64,000 bases of DNA from SYFT01 sp964471115 (GTDB lineage Bacteria > Acidobacteriota > Vicinamibacteria > Vicinamibacterales > SCN-69-37). The stretch lies in assembly GCA_964471115.1 (NCBI GenBank), contig CAYYFE010000011.1:32044-96043 (forward strand), given 5' to 3'. Every line of letters begins with the position of its first letter. Position 1 is the first letter of the stretch. Shown here in pieces: positions 20,059-28,625 of this stretch. The notes under the pieces were generated by a model. It was not told the DNA's origin and did not search any database. It saw only the letters and a program-made list of their open reading frames with translations. Position numbers and translations under genes: made by a program.

Positions 20059-20813
20059 TGCTGCACCACCGGGTTGGTCAACGCGCCTACGCCTTCCACG
20101 GAAATCGTCACCGAGTCCCCCGGCTGGATCGGGCCGATGCCCGACGGTGTGCCCGTGGAAATGATGTCGCCGGGCAGCAGCGTCATGACGGCGCTGATGT
20201 AGGCGACCAGTTCGGGAATCGTGAAGATGAGTTCGCGGGTTCGGGAATCCTGACGCACGTGGCCGTTGACGTACGCCCGCACCGCCAGGTCCCGCCCGTC
20301 CAGGCCGGTCGCGATGCACGGACCGATCGGCGCGAACGTGTCAAAGCCCTTGCAGCGCGTGTACTGGCCGTCCTTGTTCTGCAGGTCCCGCGCCGTGACG
20401 TCGTTGACCGCGATGAGACCGAGGATGACGTCATTGGCGCGGTCGAGCGGCACCCGGTGGGCGCGCGTGCCGATCACGATGCCCAGTTCGGCCTCGTGGT
20501 CGATGCGGCCGGCCCAGGCCGGCGCCTGAATCGCGTCGCCGGGACCGATGACCGACGTCGACGGCTTGATGAACAACAGCGGCTCGGGGGGCAGCGGCTT
20601 GTTCTGCTCGGCGGCGTGGTCCTTGTAGTTGAGGCCGACGCACACGATCTTCGACGGCAGCACCGGCGCCAGCAGCCGATGCCCGTCCGAGGCGATCTCG
20701 GCCCCCATCGTCCAGGCGCCGAAGATGTCGCCCTCGACCAACCGCCACGCGCCGTCACGTTCGGCGGCGTACCGCGGCGCTCCCTCGTATTCGATTCGAT
20801 ACAGTCGTGTCAT
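20055..20813 (-). CDS. Fumarylacetoacetate hydrolase (FAH) family protein
   Basis: 252 residues. The core FAH fold is recognised from KIVCVGLNYKDHAAEQN (catalytic His region), the metal-binding acids in IDHEAELGIVIG, NDVTARDLQ, the Lys in TRCKGFDTFAPIGP, and the C-terminal LLPGDIISTGTPSGIG loop. Family members hydrolyse or decarboxylate beta-diketo or oxaloacetate-like acids (acylpyruvase, oxaloacetate decarboxylase, 2-hydroxyhepta-2,4-diene-1,7-dioate isomerase). The exact substrate cannot be told. I start at ATG 20813, 5 bases after the upstream lipoprotein stop. Neighbouring genes of acyl-CoA and sugar-phosphate metabolism fit a clean-up role such as acylpyruvate hydrolysis, but that is inference. 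Confidence 0.88.
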   Translation of the reverse strand: MTRLYRIEYEGAPRYAAERDGAWRLVEGDIFGAWTMGAEIASDGHRLLAPVLPSKIVCVGLNYKDHAAEQNKPLPPEPLLFIKPSTSVIGPGDAIQAPAWAGRIDHEAELGIVIGTRAHRVPLDRANDVILGLIAVNDVTARDLQNKDGQYTRCKGFDTFAPIGPCIATGLDGRDLAVRAYVNGHVRQDSRTRELIFTIPELVAYISAVMTLLPGDIISTGTPSGIGPIQPGDSVTISVEGVGALTNPVVQQ

Positions 20814-20818
20814 GGTCC

Positions 20819-22000
20819 CTACCTGGCTCTCAGCCGGAACGGCGCGGACTGGGCGCTGACGTTCCCCGCGCGATCGACCGCCACAATCACGTAGGTGTAT
20901 TCCACGCCGGCCTGCACCGCGCGGTCGGCATACAACGTCGCCGTCTCCGGCGTCGTCGTCAGCGGACGCAGCGTGCCCTCGGGGCCGTCTGCGCGCAAGA
21001 CATGGTAGCCCACCAGATCCGGCGCCGACACCCCGGTCCACTCGATCGTGATGCGTCCCGGTTCGGCCACGCCGGTCGGCGCGGTGGGCGCCGGCGGCGG
21101 ATACGTGTCGACCGCCGTGTGGCAGGCGGGCCCGGCCGGGCGGCTCTGGTAGGTCACCGCGCCCACAGCCCGCACGCGACGGACGGTGAAGCAGCGTTCC
21201 TGGCCGAAGACCACCGGCGTGGACCACGTGCCGGTGGTGATCGGCGCGGGCTGCACGGGAGCCGGTTGTTCCTCGCCGAGCGGCGTGGACGCGTAGACGG
21301 CGACGGGCGTGCCGGCCGGCGCCGACCAGGACAGGGTCAGTTCGGTCTCCGAATGGCGGAGCGTGGGCGCGTCCGGGGGATCGCCGACGTCGACCAGGCG
21401 CACCGTCAGCGCCGGCGACGGGAGCCCGTCACGGCCGCGCGACGACACCGCCACGGCCACGTAGTACCGGGCCGGCAGGAGGAGCCGCTCGAAGGGCACG
21501 GCCACGCCGCTGGGCGCGAGGCGCAGGGGCACCCGGCGGACGGCCGGCGCCTGGGCCACACGCAGCTGAGGCGTGGTGGCCGTCACGGGCGGCACCGTCT
21601 CGGTCCAGGTCGCCAGCTCGCCCGGCGCGGGCCGGGGATCGGCAGGCGCGCCCGCCGGCGGCGGCGGGTCACCGGGGGCCGGCGCGGGCCGGACCTCGAC
21701 GCTGCCGGCGAGATATTCGCGGCGGACGAGATCGCGAGGCCTCGGAGGGTCGGCGCCAAACGGCGCCGAGTAGGCGTAGATGTCCACGCGCGCCACCATG
21801 GCCGGCGCCTCGGGATCCTGGCTGGTCGAGGGAACGCGGAGCTGCAGGGTGACGCGGTCGCCCACCACCCGGGCGCTCAGATCGCTGGGCGCCACCGGGA
21901 GCGGCCGCAGCGGCGGCAGCGGCGGGCCCTTTTGTCCGCAGGCCGCCGCCAGCGGGAGTAGCAGGCCGGCCGCGATCGCGGCTCGTCGCAGGCGGCTCAC
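20819..22000 (-). CDS. Lipoprotein with LptM-like N-terminus and fibronectin type III domains
   Basis: 393 residues from GTG 22000, which overlaps the hslU stop as GTGA. The N-terminus is a lipoprotein signal with the acylated Cys in AAACGQKGPPLPP. CGQKGP right after the lipidated Cys is the signature of LptM (YifL), the small lipoprotein that stabilises the LPS translocon LptDE. Unlike LptM (about 65 residues), this protein continues into about three beta-sandwich domains of fibronectin III type; the last has VEYTYVIVAVDRAGNVSAQS. It probably sits on the inner leaflet of the outer membrane. The link to LPS transport is inferred from the short motif alone. Confidence 0.75.
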   Translation of the reverse strand: MSRLRRAAIAAGLLLPLAAACGQKGPPLPPLRPLPVAPSDLSARVVGDRVTLQLRVPSTSQDPEAPAMVARVDIYAYSAPFGADPPRPRDLVRREYLAGSVEVRPAPAPGDPPPPAGAPADPRPAPGELATWTETVPPVTATTPQLRVAQAPAVRRVPLRLAPSGVAVPFERLLLPARYYVAVAVSSRGRDGLPSPALTVRLVDVGDPPDAPTLRHSETELTLSWSAPAGTPVAVYASTPLGEEQPAPVQPAPITTGTWSTPVVFGQERCFTVRRVRAVGAVTYQSRPAGPACHTAVDTYPPPAPTAPTGVAEPGRITIEWTGVSAPDLVGYHVLRADGPEGTLRPLTTTPETATLYADRAVQAGVEYTYVIVAVDRAGNVSAQSAPFRLRAR

Positions 22001-23358
22001 AGGATGTACCTGGAGAGATCGTCACTCTTGGCGATGTCCGCCAGCATGCGATCCACATAAGCCGGATCGATCGTGAGGGTCTGCCCCTCAAGATCCGGCG
22101 CGTGAAAGGACACCTCGTCGAGCAGCCGTTCCATCACGGTGTGCAGCCGCCGGGCCCCGATGTTCTCCGTTCGTTCGTTCACCAGCGTCGCCAGTTCCGC
22201 CACGCGCGTGATGGCCTCGGGCGTGAACACCAGGGTGACGCCTTCGGTCGCCATGAGCGAGACGTATTGCGTGATCAACGCGCTGCGGGGCTCGGTGAGG
22301 ATGCGCACGAATTCGTCGCGGCCCAGGGCCTCGAGTTCGACGCGAATCGGAAACCGGCCCTGCAGTTCGGGAATCAGGTCCGACGGCTTCGAGACGTGGA
22401 ACGCGCCGGCCGCGATGAACAACACGTGGTCCGTCTTCACCATCCCGTGTTTGGTGTTCACCGTCGTCCCCTCGACGATCGGCAGGATGTCGCGCTGCAC
22501 GCCTTCGCGGCTGACATCGGGGCCGTGACTGCCCTCCTTGCCCGCAATCTTGTCGATTTCATCGAGGAAGATGATGCCGGAGTTCTCGACGCGGTCGATC
22601 GCCGCCTTGGCCACCCCCTCCATGTCGATCAACTTCTGCGCTTCTTCGGCGATCAGATGTTCGCGCGCCTCGGGCACGGGCATCGAGCGCCGCCGCGTCC
22701 GGCCCTGGAACATGCCGGGCATCATGTCGCGCAGGTTGACGCCGATCTCCTCGATCGACGACCCGGCGATCACCTCGAAGGACGGCATGGTCTTCTGCGC
22801 CACGTCGAGTTCGACCACGCGCGCATCGAGCCGGCCGGCGCGCAGCTGCTCGCGCAGTTTCTCGCGCGTGGCGCTCGCGTGGTCGCGCGCGAGCGCGGCC
22901 TCGGTCGACGCGGCGCCGAACCCCGCGCCGGTGGCCGGCGGCGGCGGGGGCAGCAGCAGGTCGAGCAGCCGCTCTTCGGCGGCCTGCTCGGCGCGCGCGC
23001 GCACTTCGCGTTCGCGCTCCTCGCGCACCATCTTGACGGCAATCTCGACCAGGTCGCGCACCATCGACTCGACGTCGCGGCCCACGTAGCCGACCTCGGT
23101 GAACTTCGACGCCTCGATCTTCAGGAACGGCGACTGCGCCAGCCGCGCGAGCCGGCGCGCGATTTCGGTCTTGCCGACGCCGGTGGGCCCGATCATCAGG
23201 ATGTTCTTCGGCGCCACATCGTCGGCCATGTCCTTCGGCAGGCGCTGCCGCCGGTACCGGTTGCGCAGCGCGATCGCCACGGCGCGTTTGGCCTTCGACT
23301 GGCCGACGACGTACTTGTCGAGTTCAGCCACGATCTCCCGTGGCGTGAGCGTGTTCAT
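21997..23358 (-). CDS. hslU: ATP-dependent protease ATPase subunit HslU
   Basis: 453 residues, full family length. TPREIVAELDKYVVGQ opens the AAA+ core; Walker A is GPTGVGKTE near residue 57, with the pore motif GYVGRDVES after it. An I-domain follows, with EEAQKLIDMEGVAK. Walker B/sensor is IIFLDEIDKIAG, then DVSREGVQRDILPIVEGTTV, and the C-terminus ends DLSRYIL, which inserts into HslV and activates it. It unfolds substrates for HslV in the cytoplasm. ATG 23358 overlaps the hslV stop by one base (TGATG), the usual hslVU coupling. Confidence 0.96.
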   Translation of the reverse strand: MNTLTPREIVAELDKYVVGQSKAKRAVAIALRNRYRRQRLPKDMADDVAPKNILMIGPTGVGKTEIARRLARLAQSPFLKIEASKFTEVGYVGRDVESMVRDLVEIAVKMVREEREREVRARAEQAAEERLLDLLLPPPPPATGAGFGAASTEAALARDHASATREKLREQLRAGRLDARVVELDVAQKTMPSFEVIAGSSIEEIGVNLRDMMPGMFQGRTRRRSMPVPEAREHLIAEEAQKLIDMEGVAKAAIDRVENSGIIFLDEIDKIAGKEGSHGPDVSREGVQRDILPIVEGTTVNTKHGMVKTDHVLFIAAGAFHVSKPSDLIPELQGRFPIRVELEALGRDEFVRILTEPRSALITQYVSLMATEGVTLVFTPEAITRVAELATLVNERTENIGARRLHTVMERLLDEVSFHAPDLEGQTLTIDPAYVDRMLADIAKSDDLSRYIL

Positions 23359-23891
23359 CAGATCTCTTCCAGTGTCAGACGGGCGTTGGTGTAGACGCAG
23401 ATGTCGGCGGCAATGCCCATCGCCTGCTCGACGATGGCCCGCGGCGTGAGCGTCGAGTGGGCCACCAGCGCGCGCGCTGCGGCCATCGCATACGCGCCGC
23501 CCGACCCGATGCCCATGATGCCGTCGTCCGGCTCGATGAGATCGCCGGTACCCGACAGCAGATACATCGACGCGGGGTCGGCGACCAGCAGCATCGCTTC
23601 GAGACGACGGAGCGCGCGGTCGGTGCGCCAGTCGCGGGCCAGCTCGACCGACGCGCGCTCGAGGTTGCCGCGGTGCGCTTCGAGCTTCGACTCGAAGCGG
23701 CCGAACAACGCGAAGCCGTCGGCCGCCGAGCCGGCAAACCCGGCCAGCACGCGGTCCTGGTAGAGCCGCCGCACCTTCCGGGCGCCGTGTTTGACGACCG
23801 TCTGGCCCAGGGTGACCTGGCCGTCGCTGGCCATCACCACCTTTCCCTGATGACGAAGGGCGAGCACGGTGGTGGCGTGGGTGTTCGACAT
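23358..23891 (-). CDS. hslV: ATP-dependent protease peptidase subunit HslV
   Basis: 177 residues, an N-terminal-nucleophile hydrolase of the proteasome-beta fold. The conserved core reads TTVLALRHQGKVVMASDGQVTLGQ, followed by KVRRLYQDRVLAGFAGSAAD and DWRTDRALRRLEAML, and it ends ICVYTNARLTLEEI. Most HslV chains mature to begin at the first Thr of TTV; here the open frame adds MSNTHA before it, with no other in-frame ATG, as in the B. subtilis CodW type. It is the first gene of the eleven-gene minus-strand run and is divergent from the PEGA gene across a 190-base gap. Confidence 0.95.
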   Translation of the reverse strand: MSNTHATTVLALRHQGKVVMASDGQVTLGQTVVKHGARKVRRLYQDRVLAGFAGSAADGFALFGRFESKLEAHRGNLERASVELARDWRTDRALRRLEAMLLVADPASMYLLSGTGDLIEPDDGIMGIGSGGAYAMAAARALVAHSTLTPRAIVEQAMGIAADICVYTNARLTLEEI

Positions 23892-24081
23892 GGCCAGTTC
23901 GGCATCGTATACGAAAGCGGGGACCGTCCGGACCGTCCCTCGCGGAGGGCACCGCCCGGCCCCCCGGGGCGACACGGCCGCGGAACGCCGCCCAAACACG
24001 CCCGGCAGGGATGGGGACAGGTATGGCAGAATTGTTGCAGTAGCCAGCCAGCGAGAGTTTGCCTGCCCAGGAGACTGATCT

Positions 24082-25038
24082 ATGGTGCGATATTCCCGCT
24101 CGCTCATCGTGGCGGCTGTCACGGCCACCTTGGCCCTGCCGGTCCTGACTGAAGCCCAGACGGCCATTCCTCGAACCGGGGGCTCCTCGAGCTCCGGATC
24201 CGCGGGGTCCTCGGGATCGTCCGGCTCCTCGGGTTCGTCCGGCGGCGAAACGGTGTCACGGGGCGGCGACAGCCGGGTCGTGTTGCCGTCGTTCCCGACG
24301 GATTCACGCCGGCCATCGTCCTCGTCGTCCACACGCGGCGGGTCAACCTCGTCGCGCGGCGGCGACGGATACGCGGGCCCCGGCACCACGCGCAGCACCG
24401 GCGGTTCGGCGGTCACCCGGACGGGCGACTACACGGGCGCCGGCGCCGGCGCGCCGGTCATCGGTTCGCGGTCGCGTGGCGACCGGCCGACGGTCGGCAC
24501 GGCGATGGAGCGGCCGTTCGGCTACGTCCCGCCCAACTACAACCTGTACTTCCCGGTTGACCCGTTCAGCCCGTGGGGCCGCTGGTATCCCTGGTATTAC
24601 GGCGGGTTCGGCTACGGCTACGTGTCGTTTGACCCGTGGCGGTACGGCGTCTCGCGGTACTCGATGTATCGCTACGGCGCCTGGTACAACCCGTACGACC
24701 CGTGGTGTTACGGCGTGGGCTACTGGCTGTGTGATCCGTGGGGCGGCGCGACGACCTCGTCGTACGGCGGGGGGTCCGGCAGCCGCGACGAAGACGAGGC
24801 CGAGCCCACCGGATCGGTGCGGCTGCGGATTTCGCCGGCGAACGCCCGCGTGTATGTGGACGGCGCGCTGGTGGGCGTGGTCGACGACTTTGACGGCCTG
24901 ACGGGCCACCTGAAGCTCACCGTGGCGGACCACGTCATCGAGATCCGCGCCGACGGATACGAGACCTTCACGCCGAAGATCACGGTGGAAGCGGGCAAGA
25001 CCCAGACCATTCGCGCCACGCTCAAGAAGATTCAGTGA
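24082..25038 (+). CDS. Exported PEGA-domain protein with Ser/Gly-rich linker
   Basis: 318 residues with a signal peptide (about 1-26, ending TEAQ). Next comes a low-complexity Ser/Gly stretch around residues 34-55 and further Ser/Thr/Arg/Gly-rich sequence to about 145, then a Tyr/Trp-rich segment with repeated YG/WY pairs. The C-terminal 75 residues form a PEGA domain (GSVRLRISPANARVYVDGAL, then GLTGHLKLTVADHVIEI and IRATLKKIQ). PEGA proteins are surface or periplasmic and often bind envelope structures. AGGAG at 24069-24073 is well spaced from ATG 24082. Its stop overlaps the next start as GTGA. Confidence 0.8.
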   Translation: MVRYSRSLIVAAVTATLALPVLTEAQTAIPRTGGSSSSGSAGSSGSSGSSGSSGGETVSRGGDSRVVLPSFPTDSRRPSSSSSTRGGSTSSRGGDGYAGPGTTRSTGGSAVTRTGDYTGAGAGAPVIGSRSRGDRPTVGTAMERPFGYVPPNYNLYFPVDPFSPWGRWYPWYYGGFGYGYVSFDPWRYGVSRYSMYRYGAWYNPYDPWCYGVGYWLCDPWGGATTSSYGGGSGSRDEDEAEPTGSVRLRISPANARVYVDGALVGVVDDFDGLTGHLKLTVADHVIEIRADGYETFTPKITVEAGKTQTIRATLKKIQ

Positions 25039-25448
25039 GCGCGGCGCGGCAGCAGTCGGTCGTCGCGGGCATCTCCTGCGCCTACGACCTCGCCATCGGG
25101 CTCGCCCTGCTCGCGGCGACCGACCGCTTTGCCGCCCTGTTCGGTGTGCCGGTGCCCGAACCGCGCACGTTCGTCACCATCTCCGGTCTGTTGCTCGTGT
25201 GTGTCGGCCTCGGGTATCTCGCGCCGATGCGCAACCCCTCGCAGCACCGCGCCTACCTGTGGATCTTCGGCCCCCTGCTCAAGGGCGCGGGCGCGGTGGT
25301 CTTCGTGTTGGAGTACGTCTGGTATGGCGCGCCGGTGGCCTACCTGATCTTCGCGTCGACCGATGGCGCGCTGGCGTTGGCGACGCTGGCGGTGCTGCTG
25401 CGCAGGGGAAGGACGCTCCCGCTCAGGGGCCTCGGCGGAACACCTTGA
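25035..25448 (+). CDS. Small integral membrane protein of unknown function
   Basis: 137 residues with four predicted membrane segments (around 10-28, 46-62, 77-97 and 102-120). GTG 25035 overlaps the PEGA gene stop as GTGA, so the two are co-translated. The sequence resembles small four-helix membrane proteins annotated only as domains of unknown function; no catalytic motif is visible. Its 3' end overlaps the convergent islet gene by 26 bases. Composition matches the GC-rich chromosome, so the islet boundary falls at its stop. Confidence 0.6.
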   Translation: MSAARQQSVVAGISCAYDLAIGLALLAATDRFAALFGVPVPEPRTFVTISGLLLVCVGLGYLAPMRNPSQHRAYLWIFGPLLKGAGAVVFVLEYVWYGAPVAYLIFASTDGALALATLAVLLRRGRTLPLRGLGGTP

Positions 25449-27495
25449 GCGAAAGAGACGCCTCTTCGCCAGCGGTGAAAGAGGTCGCCACGGTTGGCAG
25501 GCCAGAGCCGCCAACAGTCAACGAGACTCGAACCTGAGGTGGAAGTCCCCCGAGCCTGAACGTCATTGCTCCGTTGCGCTCATTCACTGACAGCAGCTCG
25601 GCCGGAAAGCGATCAGCTGGCAGGTCACACGCCAAGCCCGGCCACGAAAGCCTGCCGACGACGCTGCGTAAGCCGACGGGCGGCTCCGTGAAGGTAATCC
25701 GGGAACTCACGCCGGAATGGAGTCTGACCTGCAGGCGTCCGCCGTCAGGCGCAGATACACAGGCAGGCGCGAGCCCGAGAGCCGAAATCATCACTGGGGC
25801 ACCGGGATCAACGTTCGAACCGGACAGCGAAAAGAGCCCCGGCTCGATACGACGAATCGAGTCGGTTTCGCCAAGCGTCACGGTCGCCGCCGCCACCCTC
25901 TGGCCATCTGGCCCGATGACTTCAAGCTCCGCCTCGTATCGGCGGAGCTCGAGCGTCAGCCGGACGGTCGGATCGTGCTCCGAAATCTCAAGAGTCCGGC
26001 GGCCACTGACCAGTTCGAGCCGGGATGGCAGTTGCTGGCGCGCCGACACTTCGAAACGACCAGGCGGAAGTCCTGGAATCGCGATCGGAAGGTCTTCATG
26101 AGTCTGTATCACTCGACCGGTCCCCACGAGCCCGGTCACGTCGTCGCCTACTCTGCGGAACGTGAGGAGCACCGGCGACTCCCGTCCCCATCCACGAATA
26201 TCGATACTGATGGTTCCCGGATGGACCACCCAGTCCAGTCGCTGCACACCAGTTGACAAGACAACCGGTCGCTCTGAACCGAGCGATGCCATTCCATTGA
26301 CTTCGAGCTTGGCGACGTACGTGCCAGGTTCGGGAACGGTCAACTCGAAGGCACCTCCCGGAAGGACTCGCGCTCGCGCAACCTCGGCATCGAGACGCTG
26401 CCCCTCCAGGGAGAGGACCACGTCGACGACTCCGACCAGGGCCCGGCCATCGCGGGTAACTGTTCCAAGTACCCGGACGCCTGTCGCCAATCCGCGCGCG
26501 ACCGTGACCTCTCCTGGGGCGATGTGCGCGGGCGATTGCGCGAGCGCCCCGGTGGTCCGGTTTACGAATCGGACCAGGTAGTCGCCCGCTTCCAATCCTT
26601 CGATCCTCAGGGTGCACGTTGAGCTCATCTCCGACCGGACGACTTCCATCTCGGCGCGCCCACTGGAAGTGATGGAGGAACGGGTCAGATGAACCCAGGG
26701 CGCCTGATTGCATAACGGCGGTTCGGCCTCAACATCGAGGGCCCCGAGGGCCTGGCGCATGAACCGAATGACTGTCGTCGCACCCGAACGCACCTCGACC
26801 GACTGCGAGCGACCTGCGTGGCCGCCTCGGTAGATCGGCGTCACTCGGTAAACACCAGGCGCCAGGCCGGACGCGGCAGCCCATCGTTGGCCGTGAACAG
26901 CCGCCATATGCTTCCGACCTGCTTGATCGAGCCGAAACGTGACCGGCGCGAACCTCTGGTTCGCAACTCCGACGAACACTTCGCCACCGACAACCGGCGA
27001 CGGCACGTCCATCGAACCCTCGACGTCGCGTGGTACTTCCAGAGTAACCGGCGACATCTCATCGCGAATTACTCGGATGAGTCCGCTTCGATCTGCGGGA
27101 ACCTTCAACGCGCCATCACCACTGAGGCGGCGACTCGCGATCGCTATTTGGTTGCCATCGGCGTCGACTTCCAACGCTTCAATCATCGCACCGGGCGCCG
27201 TCAGCACCACAGTTCTCGCGGGAGTCCAGGGCAGTCCGGTCAACTGGCAGACTTGGCTCCGATCAAGATCGAAGGAAACCGCATTGCGAGCATCACATGA
27301 CAACGTCACCGGATCGCCGCCACAAGCCAACTTCACAGAGCCAGGATCGATAGTTGTCGCTTCAGCCGAGCCGACAGATGACAGGCGACACACTGGCGCT
27401 ATCACCCACGAAGGCAACGGAGGTGGAGTCTGCTGGTTCGTCACGCTGATCAACCCAGCCAGACACGCCATCACGCGAACGCTTAGTGCCGTCAA
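25423..27495 (-). CDS. Large exported beta-rich protein (Ig-like / carboxypeptidase-regulatory-like repeats)
   Basis: About 690 residues made of successive beta-sandwich-like units; recurrent patterns such as GVYRVTPIYRGGHAG, AGDYLVRFVNRTTG, PGTYVAKLEVNG and PGRFEVSARQQLP resemble carboxypeptidase-regulatory-like or Ig-like domains. A hydrophobic start (TALSVRVMACLAGLISV) looks like a signal sequence. Several scattered Cys residues could form disulfides once exported. I chose TTG 27495 because GAGG lies five bases before it; TTG 27516, which overlaps the upstream stop, and ATG 27471 are alternatives. It is the last gene of the islet operon, and its 3' end overlaps the convergent gene. No enzymatic motif was found; a surface or adhesion role is a guess. 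Confidence 0.65.
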   Translation of the reverse strand: MTALSVRVMACLAGLISVTNQQTPPPLPSWVIAPVCRLSSVGSAEATTIDPGSVKLACGGDPVTLSCDARNAVSFDLDRSQVCQLTGLPWTPARTVVLTAPGAMIEALEVDADGNQIAIASRRLSGDGALKVPADRSGLIRVIRDEMSPVTLEVPRDVEGSMDVPSPVVGGEVFVGVANQRFAPVTFRLDQAGRKHMAAVHGQRWAAASGLAPGVYRVTPIYRGGHAGRSQSVEVRSGATTVIRFMRQALGALDVEAEPPLCNQAPWVHLTRSSITSSGRAEMEVVRSEMSSTCTLRIEGLEAGDYLVRFVNRTTGALAQSPAHIAPGEVTVARGLATGVRVLGTVTRDGRALVGVVDVVLSLEGQRLDAEVARARVLPGGAFELTVPEPGTYVAKLEVNGMASLGSERPVVLSTGVQRLDWVVHPGTISIDIRGWGRESPVLLTFRRVGDDVTGLVGTGRVIQTHEDLPIAIPGLPPGRFEVSARQQLPSRLELVSGRRTLEISEHDPTVRLTLELRRYEAELEVIGPDGQRVAAATVTLGETDSIRRIEPGLFSLSGSNVDPGAPVMISALGLAPACVSAPDGGRLQVRLHSGVSSRITFTEPPVGLRSVVGRLSWPGLACDLPADRFPAELLSVNERNGAMTFRLGGLPPQVRVSLTVGGSGLPTVATSFTAGEEASLSLKVFRRGP

Positions 27496-27505
27496 GTCAC
27501 CCTCG

Positions 27506-28234
27506 TCAGGGATCAACCGAGAGCGAGCGCGCCAAGATTGCCTCGATCTCGTTCAGCGACACCGCGCCATCTCGACGAAGTAGGACGCGTGCCTTGCCAT
27601 CTGTCGTCAACCGGCCAAACAGCAGGGTGGGCGTCCCAGAGATTCCAAGTGTTCCAGCTAGGTCGCGGTCGCGCTCCACTCTTGCTGGTCCCGTTGAGAG
27701 CGCGCAGGCGTCAAGAGCAGCTTGGTCAAGTCCGAGGTCGGCAAGGTCCGAGGGTCGAATGGTGTCCGTCTTCCTCGTCGAGTGAACGAAGATGCGATCG
27801 TGCGCGGCTTCGAATGCCCCTTGGTCCGCCGCGCAAGTCGCAATGGCGGCAAGGTCGGCAGCCTTGGGGTGGATCGCAGTCAGGGGGAGGTTGCGGAAGA
27901 CGACCTGAAGGCGGCCGCTCCGCACGTACTTGTCCAACAACGTTGGCCACGTATCGGTGGCAAACTGACGGCAGAACGGACACTCAAAGTCCGAGAAGAG
28001 GATGACAACTGCGCTGGCGTCCTGCTGGCCGATTCGTATGCCATCCAAGTCGACCGGTTCTGCGGGCAAGGCTGGACCAGGGACACGTCCCGCACCAGCG
28101 CCGTTCCTCCCGACAGTGATGTTGACGTGCCCCGTCAGGAGTCCAAGTGCCAACGCCACCATCGCGACTGACGCGAGCCAGTCAAGTGATGTGCGTGCGA
28201 TTTCAACAGAACGTCCCAAACGCCGATGCGTCAT
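27506..28234 (-). CDS. Membrane-anchored DsbA-like thiol:disulfide oxidoreductase
   Basis: 242 residues: one N-terminal membrane anchor (about 18-36), a short Gly/Pro linker, then a thioredoxin-fold domain of the DsbA/thioredoxin_4 type. The active site is CPFC (residues 85-88) in FSDFECPFCRQFA. The cis-Pro loop is GISGTPTLLFG, and the helical insertion between them carries two further Cys. It should sit on the periplasmic side and make, or rearrange, disulfides. It lies 17 bases after the Cys-rich secreted protein gene and directly before the large exported protein, both of which contain Cys and are plausible clients. A redox partner (DsbB or VKOR) is not in the window. Confidence 0.85.
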   Translation of the reverse strand: MTHRRLGRSVEIARTSLDWLASVAMVALALGLLTGHVNITVGRNGAGAGRVPGPALPAEPVDLDGIRIGQQDASAVVILFSDFECPFCRQFATDTWPTLLDKYVRSGRLQVVFRNLPLTAIHPKAADLAAIATCAADQGAFEAAHDRIFVHSTRKTDTIRPSDLADLGLDQAALDACALSTGPARVERDRDLAGTLGISGTPTLLFGRLTTDGKARVLLRRDGAVSLNEIEAILARSLSVDP

Positions 28235-28251
28235 GGCGTAACGGAGTCAGC

Positions 28252-28593
28252 TCATTCCAGCGATTCTCGGCACCCGCACGTGCGCCAGGCACAACACGGC
28301 GCCGAGAGCCCACACATCGGGTCGCAATTACCGCCAAGGCCGGTGAAGACATCGCCACCTGGATTGCTGGGGTTTGGAACCCAACCTTCGCCACAAGCTG
28401 AGCACACCTGAGAACAACCAGCCGGCGATGCCGTCTCACACGACGCGTAGCACTGCGGTGTACTTGCGGCAGTACACGTCCGAATCTGCTCTTCGTCGGC
28501 GCGAACCTGTTGGCTGACGATCCCCAGCGCCACGCAGAACAGGACGACACTTCCAGACCGAACCGTCTTATGCCAAGAACGTGTTCCGCCCAT
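28252..28593 (-). CDS. Small secreted cysteine-rich protein (12 Cys in the mature chain)
   Basis: 113 residues. A signal peptide of about 32 residues ends VRA before DEEQ, leaving about 81 residues with 12 cysteines in two clusters of six: one C-x3-C-x7-C-x3-C-x2-C in the N-terminal half, the other NCDPMC...PCC...TCGC at the C-terminus. They are separated by a Gly/Pro/Asn-rich spacer with WVPNPSNPGG. The pattern suggests disulfide-rich or metal-binding folding outside the cytoplasm. AGGAGG at 28598-28603 sits four bases before ATG 28593, the clearest ribosome site in the islet. It is the first gene behind the G-tract promoter. I recognise no family, so a toxin, signal or structural role is open. 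Confidence 0.65.
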   Translation of the reverse strand: MGGTRSWHKTVRSGSVVLFCVALGIVSQQVRADEEQIRTCTAASTPQCYASCETASPAGCSQVCSACGEGWVPNPSNPGGDVFTGLGGNCDPMCGLSAPCCAWRTCGCRESLE

Positions 28594-28625
28594 TGACCCT
28601 CCTGTCGAACGCGAGTTGGAGGCGG

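Noticed and set aside
24170..24260. Ser/Gly-coding TCG/GGC repeat as a DNA repeat element
   Set aside because: It is a low-complexity linker in frame within the PEGA protein and has no exact period.
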